From the NCBI GenBank assembly GCA_017857255.1, contig JAFMDL010000004.1:1-58717 (forward strand): a DNA stretch of 58,717 nt, given 5' to 3'. The notes under the pieces are model-generated. The model was given only the letters and a program-made list of their open reading frames with translations. It was not told the origin of the DNA and ran no database searches. Below are positions 9,636 to 18,836 of this stretch, in pieces (the stretch's first letter is position 1; each line of letters starts with the position of its first letter). Both the position numbers and the translations under genes were made by a program. Source of the DNA: Puniceicoccaceae bacterium. Its GTDB lineage: Bacteria > Verrucomicrobiota > Verrucomicrobiia > Opitutales > Coraliomargaritaceae.

Positions 9636-10618
9636 GTAAAACAGGTCTTAATCGGCTCGAAGTCGGGCGACAGGCGATGCAGGCAGAGGCAGTTGCGATT
9701 CAAATCGCGGCAGAGCGGCTTGGTGAAGCGTTCGAGCGTGCACTGGATGTAATTTTAAAAGCAAACAGTAAGCTGGTTATTTGTGGGATAGGTAAGTCTG
9801 GACATATCGGCACGAAGTTGGCCGCGACGTTGTCGAGCGGTGGTATACCCTCGGTTTTTCTGCATGCAGCAGAGGCGATACATGGTGACTTGGGCGTCTA
9901 TCAACCTGGGGATCCGACCATTGTTCTGTCAAAGAGTGGCAGTACGGCGGAAGTGTTGCGTTTGATGCCGATGTTTAAAAAGTTTGATTCTCCGGTGATT
10001 GCGATCGTGGGTAATATGGATTCTCCAATCGCGGCGGCGGCTGATGTGGTGCTGGATGGTAGTGTCGAGCGTGAGGCAGATCCGCTGAATTTAATGCCGA
10101 CATCAAGCTCGACGGTAAGCTTGGCAATTGGTGACGCCTTGGCCGCGGCACTGGTGCAGGCGCGGGCGTTCACCAAGGAGGAATTTGCTACGTATCATCC
10201 AGGAGGTCAATTGGGGCGAAATTTATTGATGACAGTGGGCGAAGTCATGCACGGCCTTGAACAGGTCGCCTGCGCGCAAGTAGATGAGACCTTAAGAGAG
10301 GTGGTGATTCGAATGACGCAGTACCCACATGGTGCGGCCTGTGTGGTCGATGCCGAGGGAAGATTGATGGGAATCCTTACGGATGGAGATATTCGACGTA
10401 TATTGTCGGAAGAGGGGGATATATTGAATTTCAAAGCAGTGGATTGGATGACGCAGTCACCGGTTTCGACGCGACTAGGTGTTTCGTTAGGGGACGCGGT
10501 TAGAGTGATGGAGGATCGGAGCTCGCAGATCTCCGTGCTTCCAGTGGTCGCGGAATCGGGAGGCAAGTTATTGGGTCTATTGCGCCTGCACGATGTGTAC
10601 CAACCGAACTTTTCGTAA
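9632..10618 (+). CDS. kdsD: Arabinose-5-phosphate isomerase (KpsF/GutQ/KdsD family)
   Basis: The 328-residue enzyme interconverts ribulose-5-phosphate and arabinose-5-phosphate, the first step toward Kdo for lipopolysaccharide or capsule. An SIS domain (about residues 35-165) contains CGIGKSGHIGTK, LSKSGSTAEVLR and YHPGGQLG; two CBS domains follow (about 205-325, for example MGILTDGDIRR). This is the full architecture and length of the family. The ATG overlaps the stop of a possible small upstream gene. The O-antigen-ligase-like gene starts only five bases after the stop, so the two are probably one operon devoted to a surface glycan. Confidence 0.95.
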   Translation: MSKTGLNRLEVGRQAMQAEAVAIQIAAERLGEAFERALDVILKANSKLVICGIGKSGHIGTKLAATLSSGGIPSVFLHAAEAIHGDLGVYQPGDPTIVLSKSGSTAEVLRLMPMFKKFDSPVIAIVGNMDSPIAAAADVVLDGSVEREADPLNLMPTSSSTVSLAIGDALAAALVQARAFTKEEFATYHPGGQLGRNLLMTVGEVMHGLEQVACAQVDETLREVVIRMTQYPHGAACVVDAEGRLMGILTDGDIRRILSEEGDILNFKAVDWMTQSPVSTRLGVSLGDAVRVMEDRSSQISVLPVVAESGGKLLGLLRLHDVYQPNFS

Positions 10619-10623
10619 CATTT

Positions 10624-12081
10624 ATGAGAGCTCCATCTGTTGCGCCTCGCGAATGGGCGGTCGTATTGACTGGCGCATTAACGCTTGCATTTACTGCTTG
10701 GGGGCTTGCCGGTGTACAGCTTTGGTCGCTGCATACTTTGCTGGCCGGAGGTTTACTAACGTTCTTGTTTTCAATTGCACCGCTACCGGAGCGTTTCAAC
10801 GGCACTGATGGAGAGCATGGGAACCGAAAAAACATGCATCGCTTGCTGCGTTTCCCTGTCTTTTGGTTGGGGTTGGCGTTTTTGCTTTATATTACATTGC
10901 AAGGCTTGAATCCCGCTTGGGAGCAAGTACGCGATGAGCGTGGCTGGTGGGTCGAAGAAGTTGAAGCAGTCAGTTGGTTACCCACAGGGGTGGACAGTAG
11001 CTACGTGCCGATGAACGCGTTTCGAGTGCTTGTCAGCTTTGCTGCGATGTTTACTTTGGTCTGGGGCTTATGGGTCGGTGTGCGTAGGCGTAGCAGCGCG
11101 GTGCTACTGCTGTGGAGCTTGGTGATTAGCGGTGTAGGAATGGGAATTATTGCAATTTTGCAGAAGTTCTCCGGTGCGGATGCGGTGCTCTGGTCGGTTA
11201 AATCTTCAAATGCCAATTTCTGGGGCACATTTTTCTACCGTAATGAGGCTGTGGCGTATTTGAACGTAGTCATTTGTGCCTGCGCAGTGTTGTACTTCTA
11301 CCATTTAAATCGAGGAGAGCAACGTGGTCGGAGTGGCGGCCCGCACCTGCTGCTGTTTGTTTTTGTGGCGGTGCTGTACACTTCGATTGGTTTGGCACTC
11401 TCGCGCGGGGGAATCCTGTTTGGTGGTGTGATGACGGTATGCTTCTTTATTGCAACTGCCGGGCGCTGGTTGTTTTCAACTTCAAAACGAAATTCGATTG
11501 TACTGAGTTTAGTTGTCGGCGCACTGATGCTTGGAGGCGGATCTATGATGTTTCAATACGTTGATGTGGAAGACATTGAACAGCGTTTTGGAGATATCGA
11601 GGAAACCATTATGACTGCGGACGAGGATTCCCGTGCCATTACAACCAAAGTGACTTGGGAAATGGCGCAGGAAGAGTTGTGGCTAGGTTGGGGTGCGGGT
11701 ACATGGCGTTATATTTTCCCGATGTACCAGAAAAGCTACCCAGAGATTTACTACGTGCGCTACCATCCCCGAAAGGGATGGTTGGGGCGTAAGGTGTATC
11801 ACTATGCTCACAATGATATTGTGCAGTTCCTCTGTGAATATGGGATCGTGGGCTGTGGCTTTTTGTTGCTTACCTTCGGCTATTGGGTGTGGTGCCTGTT
11901 GTTTCGAGCTTCAGGGAATGCGATGAGTGCGTTGATGCTATTGATCGGGATGGCAGTGGCCTTTGGTCATGCCTTCGTCGACTTTATCTTCCAAAGCCCA
12001 GTATATTGGCTGGCTCTCAACGGCCTGCTGTGTGTCAGCGTGAAGCTACTCTCACTGCATAGCCAGCGTCTCTACCGTTAA
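10624..12081 (+). CDS. O-antigen ligase / Wzy-type polytopic membrane protein
   Basis: The 485-residue protein has about ten to twelve predicted membrane helices and the large periplasmic loop typical of the O-antigen ligase (WaaL/Wzy_C) fold. The loop holds LGWGAGTWRYIFP and HYAHNDIVQFLCEYGI; the latter is the conserved H-x-H-N-D...E-x-G pattern of the superfamily. Such proteins join a lipid-linked glycan to an acceptor or polymerise repeat units at the periplasmic face. It follows kdsD with a five-base gap, which suggests a Kdo-related surface glycan. Whether it acts as ligase or polymerase cannot be decided from sequence alone. Confidence 0.85.
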   Translation: MRAPSVAPREWAVVLTGALTLAFTAWGLAGVQLWSLHTLLAGGLLTFLFSIAPLPERFNGTDGEHGNRKNMHRLLRFPVFWLGLAFLLYITLQGLNPAWEQVRDERGWWVEEVEAVSWLPTGVDSSYVPMNAFRVLVSFAAMFTLVWGLWVGVRRRSSAVLLLWSLVISGVGMGIIAILQKFSGADAVLWSVKSSNANFWGTFFYRNEAVAYLNVVICACAVLYFYHLNRGEQRGRSGGPHLLLFVFVAVLYTSIGLALSRGGILFGGVMTVCFFIATAGRWLFSTSKRNSIVLSLVVGALMLGGGSMMFQYVDVEDIEQRFGDIEETIMTADEDSRAITTKVTWEMAQEELWLGWGAGTWRYIFPMYQKSYPEIYYVRYHPRKGWLGRKVYHYAHNDIVQFLCEYGIVGCGFLLLTFGYWVWCLLFRASGNAMSALMLLIGMAVAFGHAFVDFIFQSPVYWLALNGLLCVSVKLLSLHSQRLYR

Positions 12082-12093
12082 TAGAGATGCGCT
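12065..12093. terminator. Possible shared hairpin between convergent genes
   Basis: AGCGTCTCTA (12065-12074) pairs with TAGAGATGCGCT (12082-12093) with one bulge. The stop codon of the O-antigen-ligase-like gene lies in the loop, and the stop of the convergent LOG gene is six bases further on. No T tract follows on the plus strand, so its role as a terminator is uncertain. Confidence 0.35.
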
Positions 12094-12098
12094 ACTGT

Positions 12099-12947
12099 TT
12101 AGGACAAAAAGCGTGCACTGAGCTGCTCAATAATCGCATCACGTGCCTGTTCAACGGTGTCGACGATCGTAAATAGCTGGAGGTCTTCAGGCGAGATGGT
12201 GCCCCATTCAACCAGCGCGTCAAAATTGACTACACTATTCCAGAACTCGCTGCCAAATAGAATGATTGGTGGCGCATCAGTGACTTTCCCCGTTTGCACT
12301 AAGGTAAGAGTTTCGAAGAGCTCGTCCATCGTGCCAAACCCGCCTGGAAAAGCGACCAAGGCTTTGGCCATTAGGACGAACCAGTATTTGCGTACAAAAA
12401 AGTAGTGAAATTCAAATTTGAGTTTGTCTGGGATGTATTCGTTAACGCCTTGCTCGAAGGGTAGACTGATTCCTAGCCCTATCGATTTCCCGCCAGCATT
12501 ATGTGCGCCCCGATTGGCTGCCTCCATAATCCCCGGACCACCTCCAGAGCAGATGATAAAGCGCCGCATGTCCTCCTTTGGGAGGTTCATCGACCACTTA
12601 GTCAGCTCTTCAGCCAATTCAGCAGCCATGTCATAGTAGGGGGCTGCTTTTACAGTACTGAGCGCTTTTTGGAGCGATCGCTGCTCGTCCGCGGTCGGGT
12701 GCTCAAGGTCGCAAATAGACGCCTGGACGGTCTTTAGCTGTGCGTCTGCTACATGAACTGGTACAATACGAGCCGAGCCGAATAAGACGATGGTGTCCTT
12801 TATTTTTTCCTCGGCGAAGCGCAGTCCGGGTTCAGTCATCTCGCAGAGCACACGTATGTTACGAGCGGCATCACTGTTTAAAAAATTCAGGTCTTTGTAG
12901 GCTTTAATTGGCCATTCGTCACGAGAGCATTGGGTGGGGGCAGTCAT
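12099..12947 (-). CDS. LOG-family nucleotide hydrolase (lysine-decarboxylase-like fold)
   Basis: The 282-residue protein has both LOG signatures: SGGGPGIMEAANRG (residues 134-147) and PGGFGTMDELFE (residues 201-212). LOG proteins cleave nucleoside 5'-monophosphates to the base and ribose 5-phosphate; characterised members release cytokinin bases, and the old label lysine decarboxylase is wrong. It is longer than the usual 180-210 residues because of an N-terminal extension (residues 1-55) and an inserted helical region (about 65-115), which places it in the longer bacterial subgroup. It is transcribed alone, divergently from smc. The natural substrate is unknown. Confidence 0.88.
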   Translation of the reverse strand: MTAPTQCSRDEWPIKAYKDLNFLNSDAARNIRVLCEMTEPGLRFAEEKIKDTIVLFGSARIVPVHVADAQLKTVQASICDLEHPTADEQRSLQKALSTVKAAPYYDMAAELAEELTKWSMNLPKEDMRRFIICSGGGPGIMEAANRGAHNAGGKSIGLGISLPFEQGVNEYIPDKLKFEFHYFFVRKYWFVLMAKALVAFPGGFGTMDELFETLTLVQTGKVTDAPPIILFGSEFWNSVVNFDALVEWGTISPEDLQLFTIVDTVEQARDAIIEQLSARFLS

Positions 12948-13099
12948 ATATGATAAAATGAATGATGAGATAATATACTATGTGGCTCAGTCATTACACT
13001 AGCAACCATTTCCCCGTGATCTTTTAGGGTTGCGAGCAACTCGATGCGCGATTTTTCTAGTCTGCTTGTACTCATTTCCCCAAGACCAAAAAAGCATCT

Positions 13100-16000
13100 A
13101 TGTATCTCAAAGAGATCGTCATCAGTGGATTTAAGAGCTTTGCCGATCGGACTAAGCTGGATCTACGCCGTGGCGTAACCGCAGTGGTCGGTCCGAATGG
13201 TTGCGGTAAGAGTAATATCGTGGATGCGATACGCTGGGTGCTTGGCGAGCAGAGTGCCAAAGCGCTGCGTGGTGCGTCGATGCAGGACGTTATTTTTGAA
13301 GGCACGGATAAGCGTAAAGGCCTGCCGACCTGTGAAGTGTCACTCACTTTTACAGATTGTGAAGCTGAACTGGGTACCGCGTTTAATGAGGTAGAGATTT
13401 CACGGCGAGTGACTCGCGATGGCAGCAGTGATTATTACATCAACGGCAAAGTGTCGCGGTTGAAGGATATTCAGCGCTTATTTGCAAATACGGGAGTGGG
13501 GCGCGTGTCGTACTCGTTTATGCTGCAAGGGCAGATCGACCAGATCTTGTCGACTAATCCGGCTGAGCGGCGCACGATTTTTGAAGAGGCTGCCGGGATT
13601 ACCTTATACAAAGCGCAGCGTAAAGAGGCGCTGAATAAGCTATCATTGGTGGACGCGAACCTTGCGCGTGTAACTGATGTGATTGAGGAGGTGAGCCGAC
13701 AGATTGGTTCATTAAAGCGCCAAGCGAGTAAAGCGTTGCGCTACCAGCGCATAAAGCACCGTCTCACTCATTTGGATCTGGCTTTTAGCGCGTATCGTTT
13801 TTCCACTTTGAAAGAGTCGATTGATGGAATTGCCGGCCGAGCTGAAGCGTTACGAAAAAAGCTCGAAGCACATTCCGAATCGATGGTGGCAGATGAAGCC
13901 GCGCTGGCAGCAAAAAAGGCCGCGCGTGTGGAACTCAATGAGACGCTACAGGAGCAACAGCAGCGTGTGTTCAATTTGCGCTCCGAAAAAGAAAACTCCG
14001 AAAACCAAGTAGAGTTTTCCGGGATTCGCCTAAAAGACCTCGAGGGTCGTATCGCAGAATATCAGAAAGAGATCGAAGCTCTGGGAGCGCAGCAAAACGA
14101 CTTAGCTGAGCGTGCTCGGACTGAAGCTGAGAATAAGCAGTTGCAGCTCGATGTAGTGGATGGTTCGGATCGTGTGTTTCGTGATCATAATGAAGATTTG
14201 GTAAAATCTCAGGGGCAATTAGGCGAGATGGAAGCGCAATTGCAGGAGCGTCGTCAAGCGGTACTGCATGCTGAAAATCGTATCAATCGAGCTCGCTCGA
14301 GTTGCACTACTTTAGAAGTCGATTTAAAAACGTATCAGGTGAAACATGCTGCCCTGACAGAGGCGCTTCTGACCTTAAAGGAAGAAGTCGGCGTGCTTGA
14401 GCAGGGACATGTAGAGATCCATCGTTTACTTGCAAAGCGCCGCGAAGAGCAGCAGCAGAGTGAGGCATCACTAGAGAATGCCCGCGTTGATTCGAAAGCA
14501 ATATTGCAACAGTTTCGTGCGCTGCAGGAGCAGATCCAAGAACAGGATAGGGGTATTGCGCGTAAGACTGCTCAGCTAAATATACTCGAAGATTTGCAAG
14601 CTAAGTTTGAGGGTTTTGGCGAAGGTGCTAAGGCGATTCTGGGTGGAAAGCTCGCGGAATTAATTCCGCAAGAGAGAGTTTCGATTATTTCTAAAGAGCT
14701 TAAAGTTCAGCCGACCTACACCCGAGCGCTGGAGACTTTACTCGGACGGGCGACGGAGGCCTTGTATATTAGTGATTCGAAACTGGTGCTACCTGTGATT
14801 GAGCAACTGGATAGTGAGCAGCTCGGGCGCGCGTGCCTACAAGTGAACTTCGAAGCCGGACACAGTAAACTACCAGGTGTTGAACTGCCAGCGCACATCG
14901 TGGCTGCTGCGTCAGCTGTGCTGGCTCGTGACTCAAGCTTGAGTGAGACAGTGTCTCGGTTGCTCACCAACTGTTATTTCGCAGAAAGCCTCGAACAATT
15001 TTTATCATTTTGGAAAGCGCATCCAGAATTTAACTTTCTACTAGTTGCCACGCGGAATGGCGAAATGATTGACTGCCGAGGGTTGGTCTATGGTGGCCGC
15101 AATACTGGCAAGCAGTCGTCCAGTGTGATTGAGCGCGAGGCTGAGGTTCGTAAGCTTCGTAGTGAAATTAAAGCGGAGCGTAAGAGCCTCAATGGTTTAC
15201 GTGAGCAATCTTCGAATATGGAAGATCAGCGCTATGCAGCAGAGGCGTCGGTGGAGGAGCAACGGCAGCGCTTGAGTGAATTAGCTAGCGAAGTATCAGG
15301 ACTCATGGCAGAGGAGCGCAATCAAGCACAGAATGTGGAGCAGAATGGACGTTCTCACCACAAAAGACAAGAAGAGCTCGAGCGCCTGGATGCAAAGCAT
15401 GGGGATTCAGTTCAAAAGCTGGAATCTTCAAAGCAAGAACTCGTGGCAGCGGAGAAGGGATTATTAGAAGAGCGCCAAAAAGGTACTGACCTAGAAGATG
15501 CGATTGGGCATGCACGTGAAGTGCGTGACCTAAAGCGTGAAGCGTTGGCGGATGTGCGTTTCGATTTGGCCGAGAAGAAGCAGCGCCTCGAATCGGTTGA
15601 TCGCGTGCTAGGTGAGGTACAGCGTGAGACTGCTAGTTTACAGAACCGTATCATTCGACGTAACCAAGAAATCGATACAATTAATGAGCAGATAACTCAA
15701 CTCAAAGGCAGTGGTGCACGTGAACGAGAGAAGAGCTTAGAACTAGAGAAGACTTTACAAGTCGCTACGATGCAGTTTTCGGAAGATCGCCTTAAGTTAA
15801 AAGCAATTGATGCGGCGATCGGTGATATCGATGGTGGCCTGACTGGACGCCGTAATGAGGGCCGAGCATATGATCAGGAAATGACTCGCTTGGAGGTTCG
15901 TCTGGCAGAAGAGCGCTCGCAGCTCGGTTTCATAGAAAGTGGCGCGGTTGATGAATATCAAGTTGAGTTGGAGCGTGTCGACTGGAAGGCAGAGCTATGG

Positions 16001-16828
16001 GAAGGAAATGTCGAATTTGATAAACGTGTGAATCTCGACGAATTAGATGATCCTGATAAGCTATCAGCACAGCCTAAACATGATCGACGTGATCCGACTG
16101 CAGAGGAATTGGCAGGAATGGATACGACCAATTGGGCTTTGATCGAGGAAGAAGTCTCGGAGTTGAAGGGACGTATTGCTAATATGGGTCCAGTGAACTT
16201 AGATGCAATTAGTGAATACAGTGATTTGAAGGACCGTCACGATTTCCTCAAGAACCAGAGCGAAGACCTTTGGAATGCAAAGAATACATTGGTGAAGACG
16301 ATCGATGAGATCAATGAAACGTCACAGAAATTGTTCCGAGAAACGTTTGAGCAGGTACGTAAGAACTTTGCATTTACTTATGAGAAGATATCCGGTGGAG
16401 GTGAGTCAAATTTGATGCTAGTAGATTCAGATGATCCCTTGGAGTCTGGTATTGAGATCATCGCGCGCCCTCCAGGTACTCGTTTAAAAAGCGTGACGCT
16501 CTTATCTGGCGGTCAGCGAACAATGGCTGCAGTAGCTCTTTTGTTTGCGATTTATTTGGTTAAGCCAAGCCCGTTTTGTGTGTTGGATGAAATCGATGCG
16601 GCGCTAGATGATGCTAATATTGGTCGCTTTTGTGAGACCTTGCATGGCTTTACCGATAAGTCTCAGTTCCTGATTGTCACACATAATAAACGCACGATTT
16701 CGAATGCCGATACGGTATTTGGCGTGACGATGCCTGAGAAGGGCGTGTCGACGCTGCTTTCGATGCGTTTTAATAAAGACACCAATCGTCCTGAGCTTGC
16801 AACTGGTGATAATGCGCAGCCGTTTTAA
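13100..16828 (+). CDS. smc: Chromosome partition protein SMC
   Basis: The 1242-residue ATPase is the core of bacterial condensin, which compacts and separates newly copied chromosomes. The N-terminal head has the Walker A motif GPNGCGKSN near residues 32-40, followed by two long coiled-coil arms around a hinge at roughly residues 500-660 that begins [14 protein letters not shown]. The C-terminal head has the ABC signature [11 protein letters not shown] and Walker [15 protein letters not shown]. The length is somewhat above the common 1170-1190 residues. No scpA or scpB is nearby. The identification is secure. Confidence 0.97.
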   Translation: MYLKEIVISGFKSFADRTKLDLRRGVTAVVGPNGCGKSNIVDAIRWVLGEQSAKALRGASMQDVIFEGTDKRKGLPTCEVSLTFTDCEAELGTAFNEVEISRRVTRDGSSDYYINGKVSRLKDIQRLFANTGVGRVSYSFMLQGQIDQILSTNPAERRTIFEEAAGITLYKAQRKEALNKLSLVDANLARVTDVIEEVSRQIGSLKRQASKALRYQRIKHRLTHLDLAFSAYRFSTLKESIDGIAGRAEALRKKLEAHSESMVADEAALAAKKAARVELNETLQEQQQRVFNLRSEKENSENQVEFSGIRLKDLEGRIAEYQKEIEALGAQQNDLAERARTEAENKQLQLDVVDGSDRVFRDHNEDLVKSQGQLGEMEAQLQERRQAVLHAENRINRARSSCTTLEVDLKTYQVKHAALTEALLTLKEEVGVLEQGHVEIHRLLAKRREEQQQSEASLENARVDSKAILQQFRALQEQIQEQDRGIARKTAQLNILEDLQAKFEGFGEGAKAILGGKLAELIPQERVSIISKELKVQPTYTRALETLLGRATEALYISDSKLVLPVIEQLDSEQLGRACLQVNFEAGHSKLPGVELPAHIVAAASAVLARDSSLSETVSRLLTNCYFAESLEQFLSFWKAHPEFNFLLVATRNGEMIDCRGLVYGGRNTGKQSSSVIEREAEVRKLRSEIKAERKSLNGLREQSSNMEDQRYAAEASVEEQRQRLSELASEVSGLMAEERNQAQNVEQNGRSHHKRQEELERLDAKHGDSVQKLESSKQELVAAEKGLLEERQKGTDLEDAIGHAREVRDLKREALADVRFDLAEKKQRLESVDRVLGEVQRETASLQNRIIRRNQEIDTINEQITQLKGSGAREREKSLELEKTLQVATMQFSEDRLKLKAIDAAIGDIDGGLTGRRNEGRAYDQEMTRLEVRLAEERSQLGFIESGAVDEYQVELERVDWKAELWEGNVEFDKRVNLDELDDPDKLSAQPKHDRRDPTAEELAGMDTTNWALIEEEVSELKGRIANMGPVNLDAISEYSDLKDRHDFLKNQSEDLWNAKNTLVKTIDEINETSQKLFRETFEQVRKNFAFTYEKISGGGESNLMLVDSDDPLESGIEIIARPPGTRLKSVTLLSGGQRTMAAVALLFAIYLVKPSPFCVLDEIDAALDDANIGRFCETLHGFTDKSQFLIVTHNKRTISNADTVFGVTMPEKGVSTLLSMRFNKDTNRPELATGDNAQPF

Positions 16829-16914
16829 AACCTTAGAGCGTGCTCTACCAGTTTGTGTTGAGAGTGTTTAGCTGCGGCGTTTACCTGTAGCTGGTCACTT
16901 CAATTTTAGCGTTT

Positions 16915-17721
16915 TTAGTTACCAGGCACTACTGGGAATTTGAAATGTTGGATCGTTGTTGTCGATCGTTGGCTGGGCAGTGAGTACTTTTCTAATTTCA
17001 AATGGTTCCCATTATTGATCTGTTGGATGGCTTGGTTTGTGCCAGGATAGATAATCACTGTTGGCGGGCGGTAGTAGTAATTATGAGGCGTCGTATAGTC
17101 ATTTCGCAGTCGGATAACTGAGCGGTTTACGGCATCTGCCTCTTTGCGAAGTTTTTGCGTTTCTAGGCGTGCATTAGCCGCCTCTCGCTCGGCTTGTGCA
17201 ACAAGTGCTTCAAGTTCGGCGATTTTATGTTGGCTCTGCAATTCGGCCAGTTCGACTTGGTAGCTTTCAAGGGCTCGGGCAATTTCCGGTGCGATCTCAA
17301 TGTTTGGAAAGCGAATCTGAAAATTGCGCCAGTAATTAATACGCTCTTTGGCTGGCAGTGCTGCGAAGGTGCTGCTTTGTAGTTTGAAAGCCTTGAGCTT
17401 TTTGCCTTCTAGGCTCCGAGCTTTAGCAAGCTTTTCTTGTTCAATAAGCCATGCCTCGCGTTCGGCTTTGAGGCGTGTTTGGTCGGCCTCGAATTCTGCC
17501 TCACTCATCAGGTCAATCTGTGAGATTTTGTTGTCACGTAAGGTGATTTCTCCCTCTGGGTAGAGGAGTAATATTTTGTCTCTCAGGTCGATACTGCCAA
17601 TTGGTTGACCAAGAAGTGTGAGGGTGGTTTCGAGTGTATCGCCGAGCTTGACAGTAGGGGCAGTCGCGCAGAGTAGGGTGGGGAGCAATAAGGCAGCAGC
17701 GATACGGGATGCAGTTATCAT
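16915..17721 (-). CDS. Secreted coiled-coil protein of unknown function
   Basis: This 268-residue protein begins with a signal peptide (cleavage near LLCATA). The first part, up to about residue 70, looks like a small beta domain (LGQPIGSIDLRDKILLLYPEG and ITLRDNKISQIDL) of the kind found in proteins that measure a recurring parameter; I do not recognise it firmly. A helical, charged middle region (about 75-205) has heptad-like character, and the tail contains NYYYRPPTVIIYPG. It lies upstream of the exosortase stop on the same strand order, 74 bases away, but no functional link is shown. No PEP-CTERM tail is present, so it is not an obvious exosortase substrate. Confidence 0.5.
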   Translation of the reverse strand: MITASRIAAALLLPTLLCATAPTVKLGDTLETTLTLLGQPIGSIDLRDKILLLYPEGEITLRDNKISQIDLMSEAEFEADQTRLKAEREAWLIEQEKLAKARSLEGKKLKAFKLQSSTFAALPAKERINYWRNFQIRFPNIEIAPEIARALESYQVELAELQSQHKIAELEALVAQAEREAANARLETQKLRKEADAVNRSVIRLRNDYTTPHNYYYRPPTVIIYPGTNQAIQQINNGNHLKLEKYSLPSQRSTTTIQHFKFPVVPGN

Positions 17722-17795
17722 GCTAATAATATAGGGCCAATTGCAAAAATGGCAACTGCAGGGCGCTGGATAGATGGCCGCCCTTCTTAGTCGAA

Positions 17796-18731
17796 TTAAG
17801 CAGTCCTATTGGGTTCGCTATCAATCGGTCCCTTGAGCAAAATCCACGTTAGAATCAGACTGCTCCAATATGTGATGCCGCCGACGGTTTCATGCATGAT
17901 GTGGTAATGCTCCATCATCGATGGCGCAAGTAGCACAATAATGAGGATGCGTAGTGTGTTAAAGGCGAAGCCCAATGTGATACCTGCTGCGATATTTAGG
18001 ATGGCATCGAGTGGGTTCAGTTTGCGATAGATTGCGAGTAGCACCGAAAGGAGCAAACAGGTTAAAATGACGCCGAAGCCATTGCACTCAGAAGCTACAT
18101 GAAAGGGAAAATCGTTCACGATCATGATCAGTTGCGGAGGCTCGGATGCGGTAGGATGGTGAACTCCGAGTTCAACAGTTTTTCCCAATGCGCTCAGACC
18201 AGCACCACTCCATTTACCCGCGAGGGAGCGAAGCGGCCAGTCGAGTGACCCCATGAAAATACTGACGAGCATGAAGGCGCAAAAGGTACCTGTGGCAGTG
18301 TAGGCGATGCGGCGTGTTTGCTCACCGAAAACAAATAGCACTAAGGATGTCAGGCCTAAGCAGTAAGCAGGGATCGGTAAGAGTGCGGAGTATTGAGCTA
18401 GATGCACGGAGGGCGATGGCAGCAGCGTTTGAAAAATCAAACTAAATAGCATGAGCCCATACGCAGCATAAAGTGCCTTGCGTGCACTCTTATTTAGCAT
18501 CAACGGATCATCGATCTCGATACGATTGTAAAACACCAGAACGAAAATGGCCATTACCAGCACGATGAGTGCATGCAGTATACGGCTTTGCTCGTAAGCA
18601 GTATTGGCTATCCATATCGTAATTGGCAATAAAGCAAGGCCAAGGCAGACGAAGAGTCCACAGTTTAACCAGAATTCAGGTTGAGTGCGCTTTGCTATAA
18701 AGCTGGCGCGTATCTGCTGTCGTTTGGACAT
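17796..18731 (-). CDS. Exosortase (exosortase/archaeosortase family transpeptidase)
   Basis: The 311-residue polytopic membrane protein has the three catalytic positions of the family: Cys216 in HVASECNGFG, Arg261 in FNTLRILI and a His at 277 or 280 in HYHIMHETVGG. Exosortases recognise C-terminal PEP-CTERM-type signals, cut them and probably attach the protein to the cell surface or export machinery; they usually occur with exopolysaccharide genes. Such genes lie about 10 kb to the right (27.6-33.7 kb). No protein in this window ends in a PEP-CTERM signal, so its substrates must be encoded elsewhere. The subclass is not assigned. It is a single gene downstream of a small gap from dnaE's end. 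Confidence 0.85.
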   Translation of the reverse strand: MSKRQQIRASFIAKRTQPEFWLNCGLFVCLGLALLPITIWIANTAYEQSRILHALIVLVMAIFVLVFYNRIEIDDPLMLNKSARKALYAAYGLMLFSLIFQTLLPSPSVHLAQYSALLPIPAYCLGLTSLVLFVFGEQTRRIAYTATGTFCAFMLVSIFMGSLDWPLRSLAGKWSGAGLSALGKTVELGVHHPTASEPPQLIMIVNDFPFHVASECNGFGVILTCLLLSVLLAIYRKLNPLDAILNIAAGITLGFAFNTLRILIIVLLAPSMMEHYHIMHETVGGITYWSSLILTWILLKGPIDSEPNRTA

Positions 18732-18836
18732 TTAAGAGCTACTAGAAGTGTAAAGATGTAAAGAGCTGAACGGTCGATGAAAGCAGTGTGGTCTCAACAG
18801 ACCGAAAGATATCGTCAGGGTTCCCTGCGGAAGGGA

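Noticed and set aside
16834-16847. TAGAG/CTCTA hairpin after smc as a terminator
   Set aside because: The stem is only five bases long and no T tract follows.
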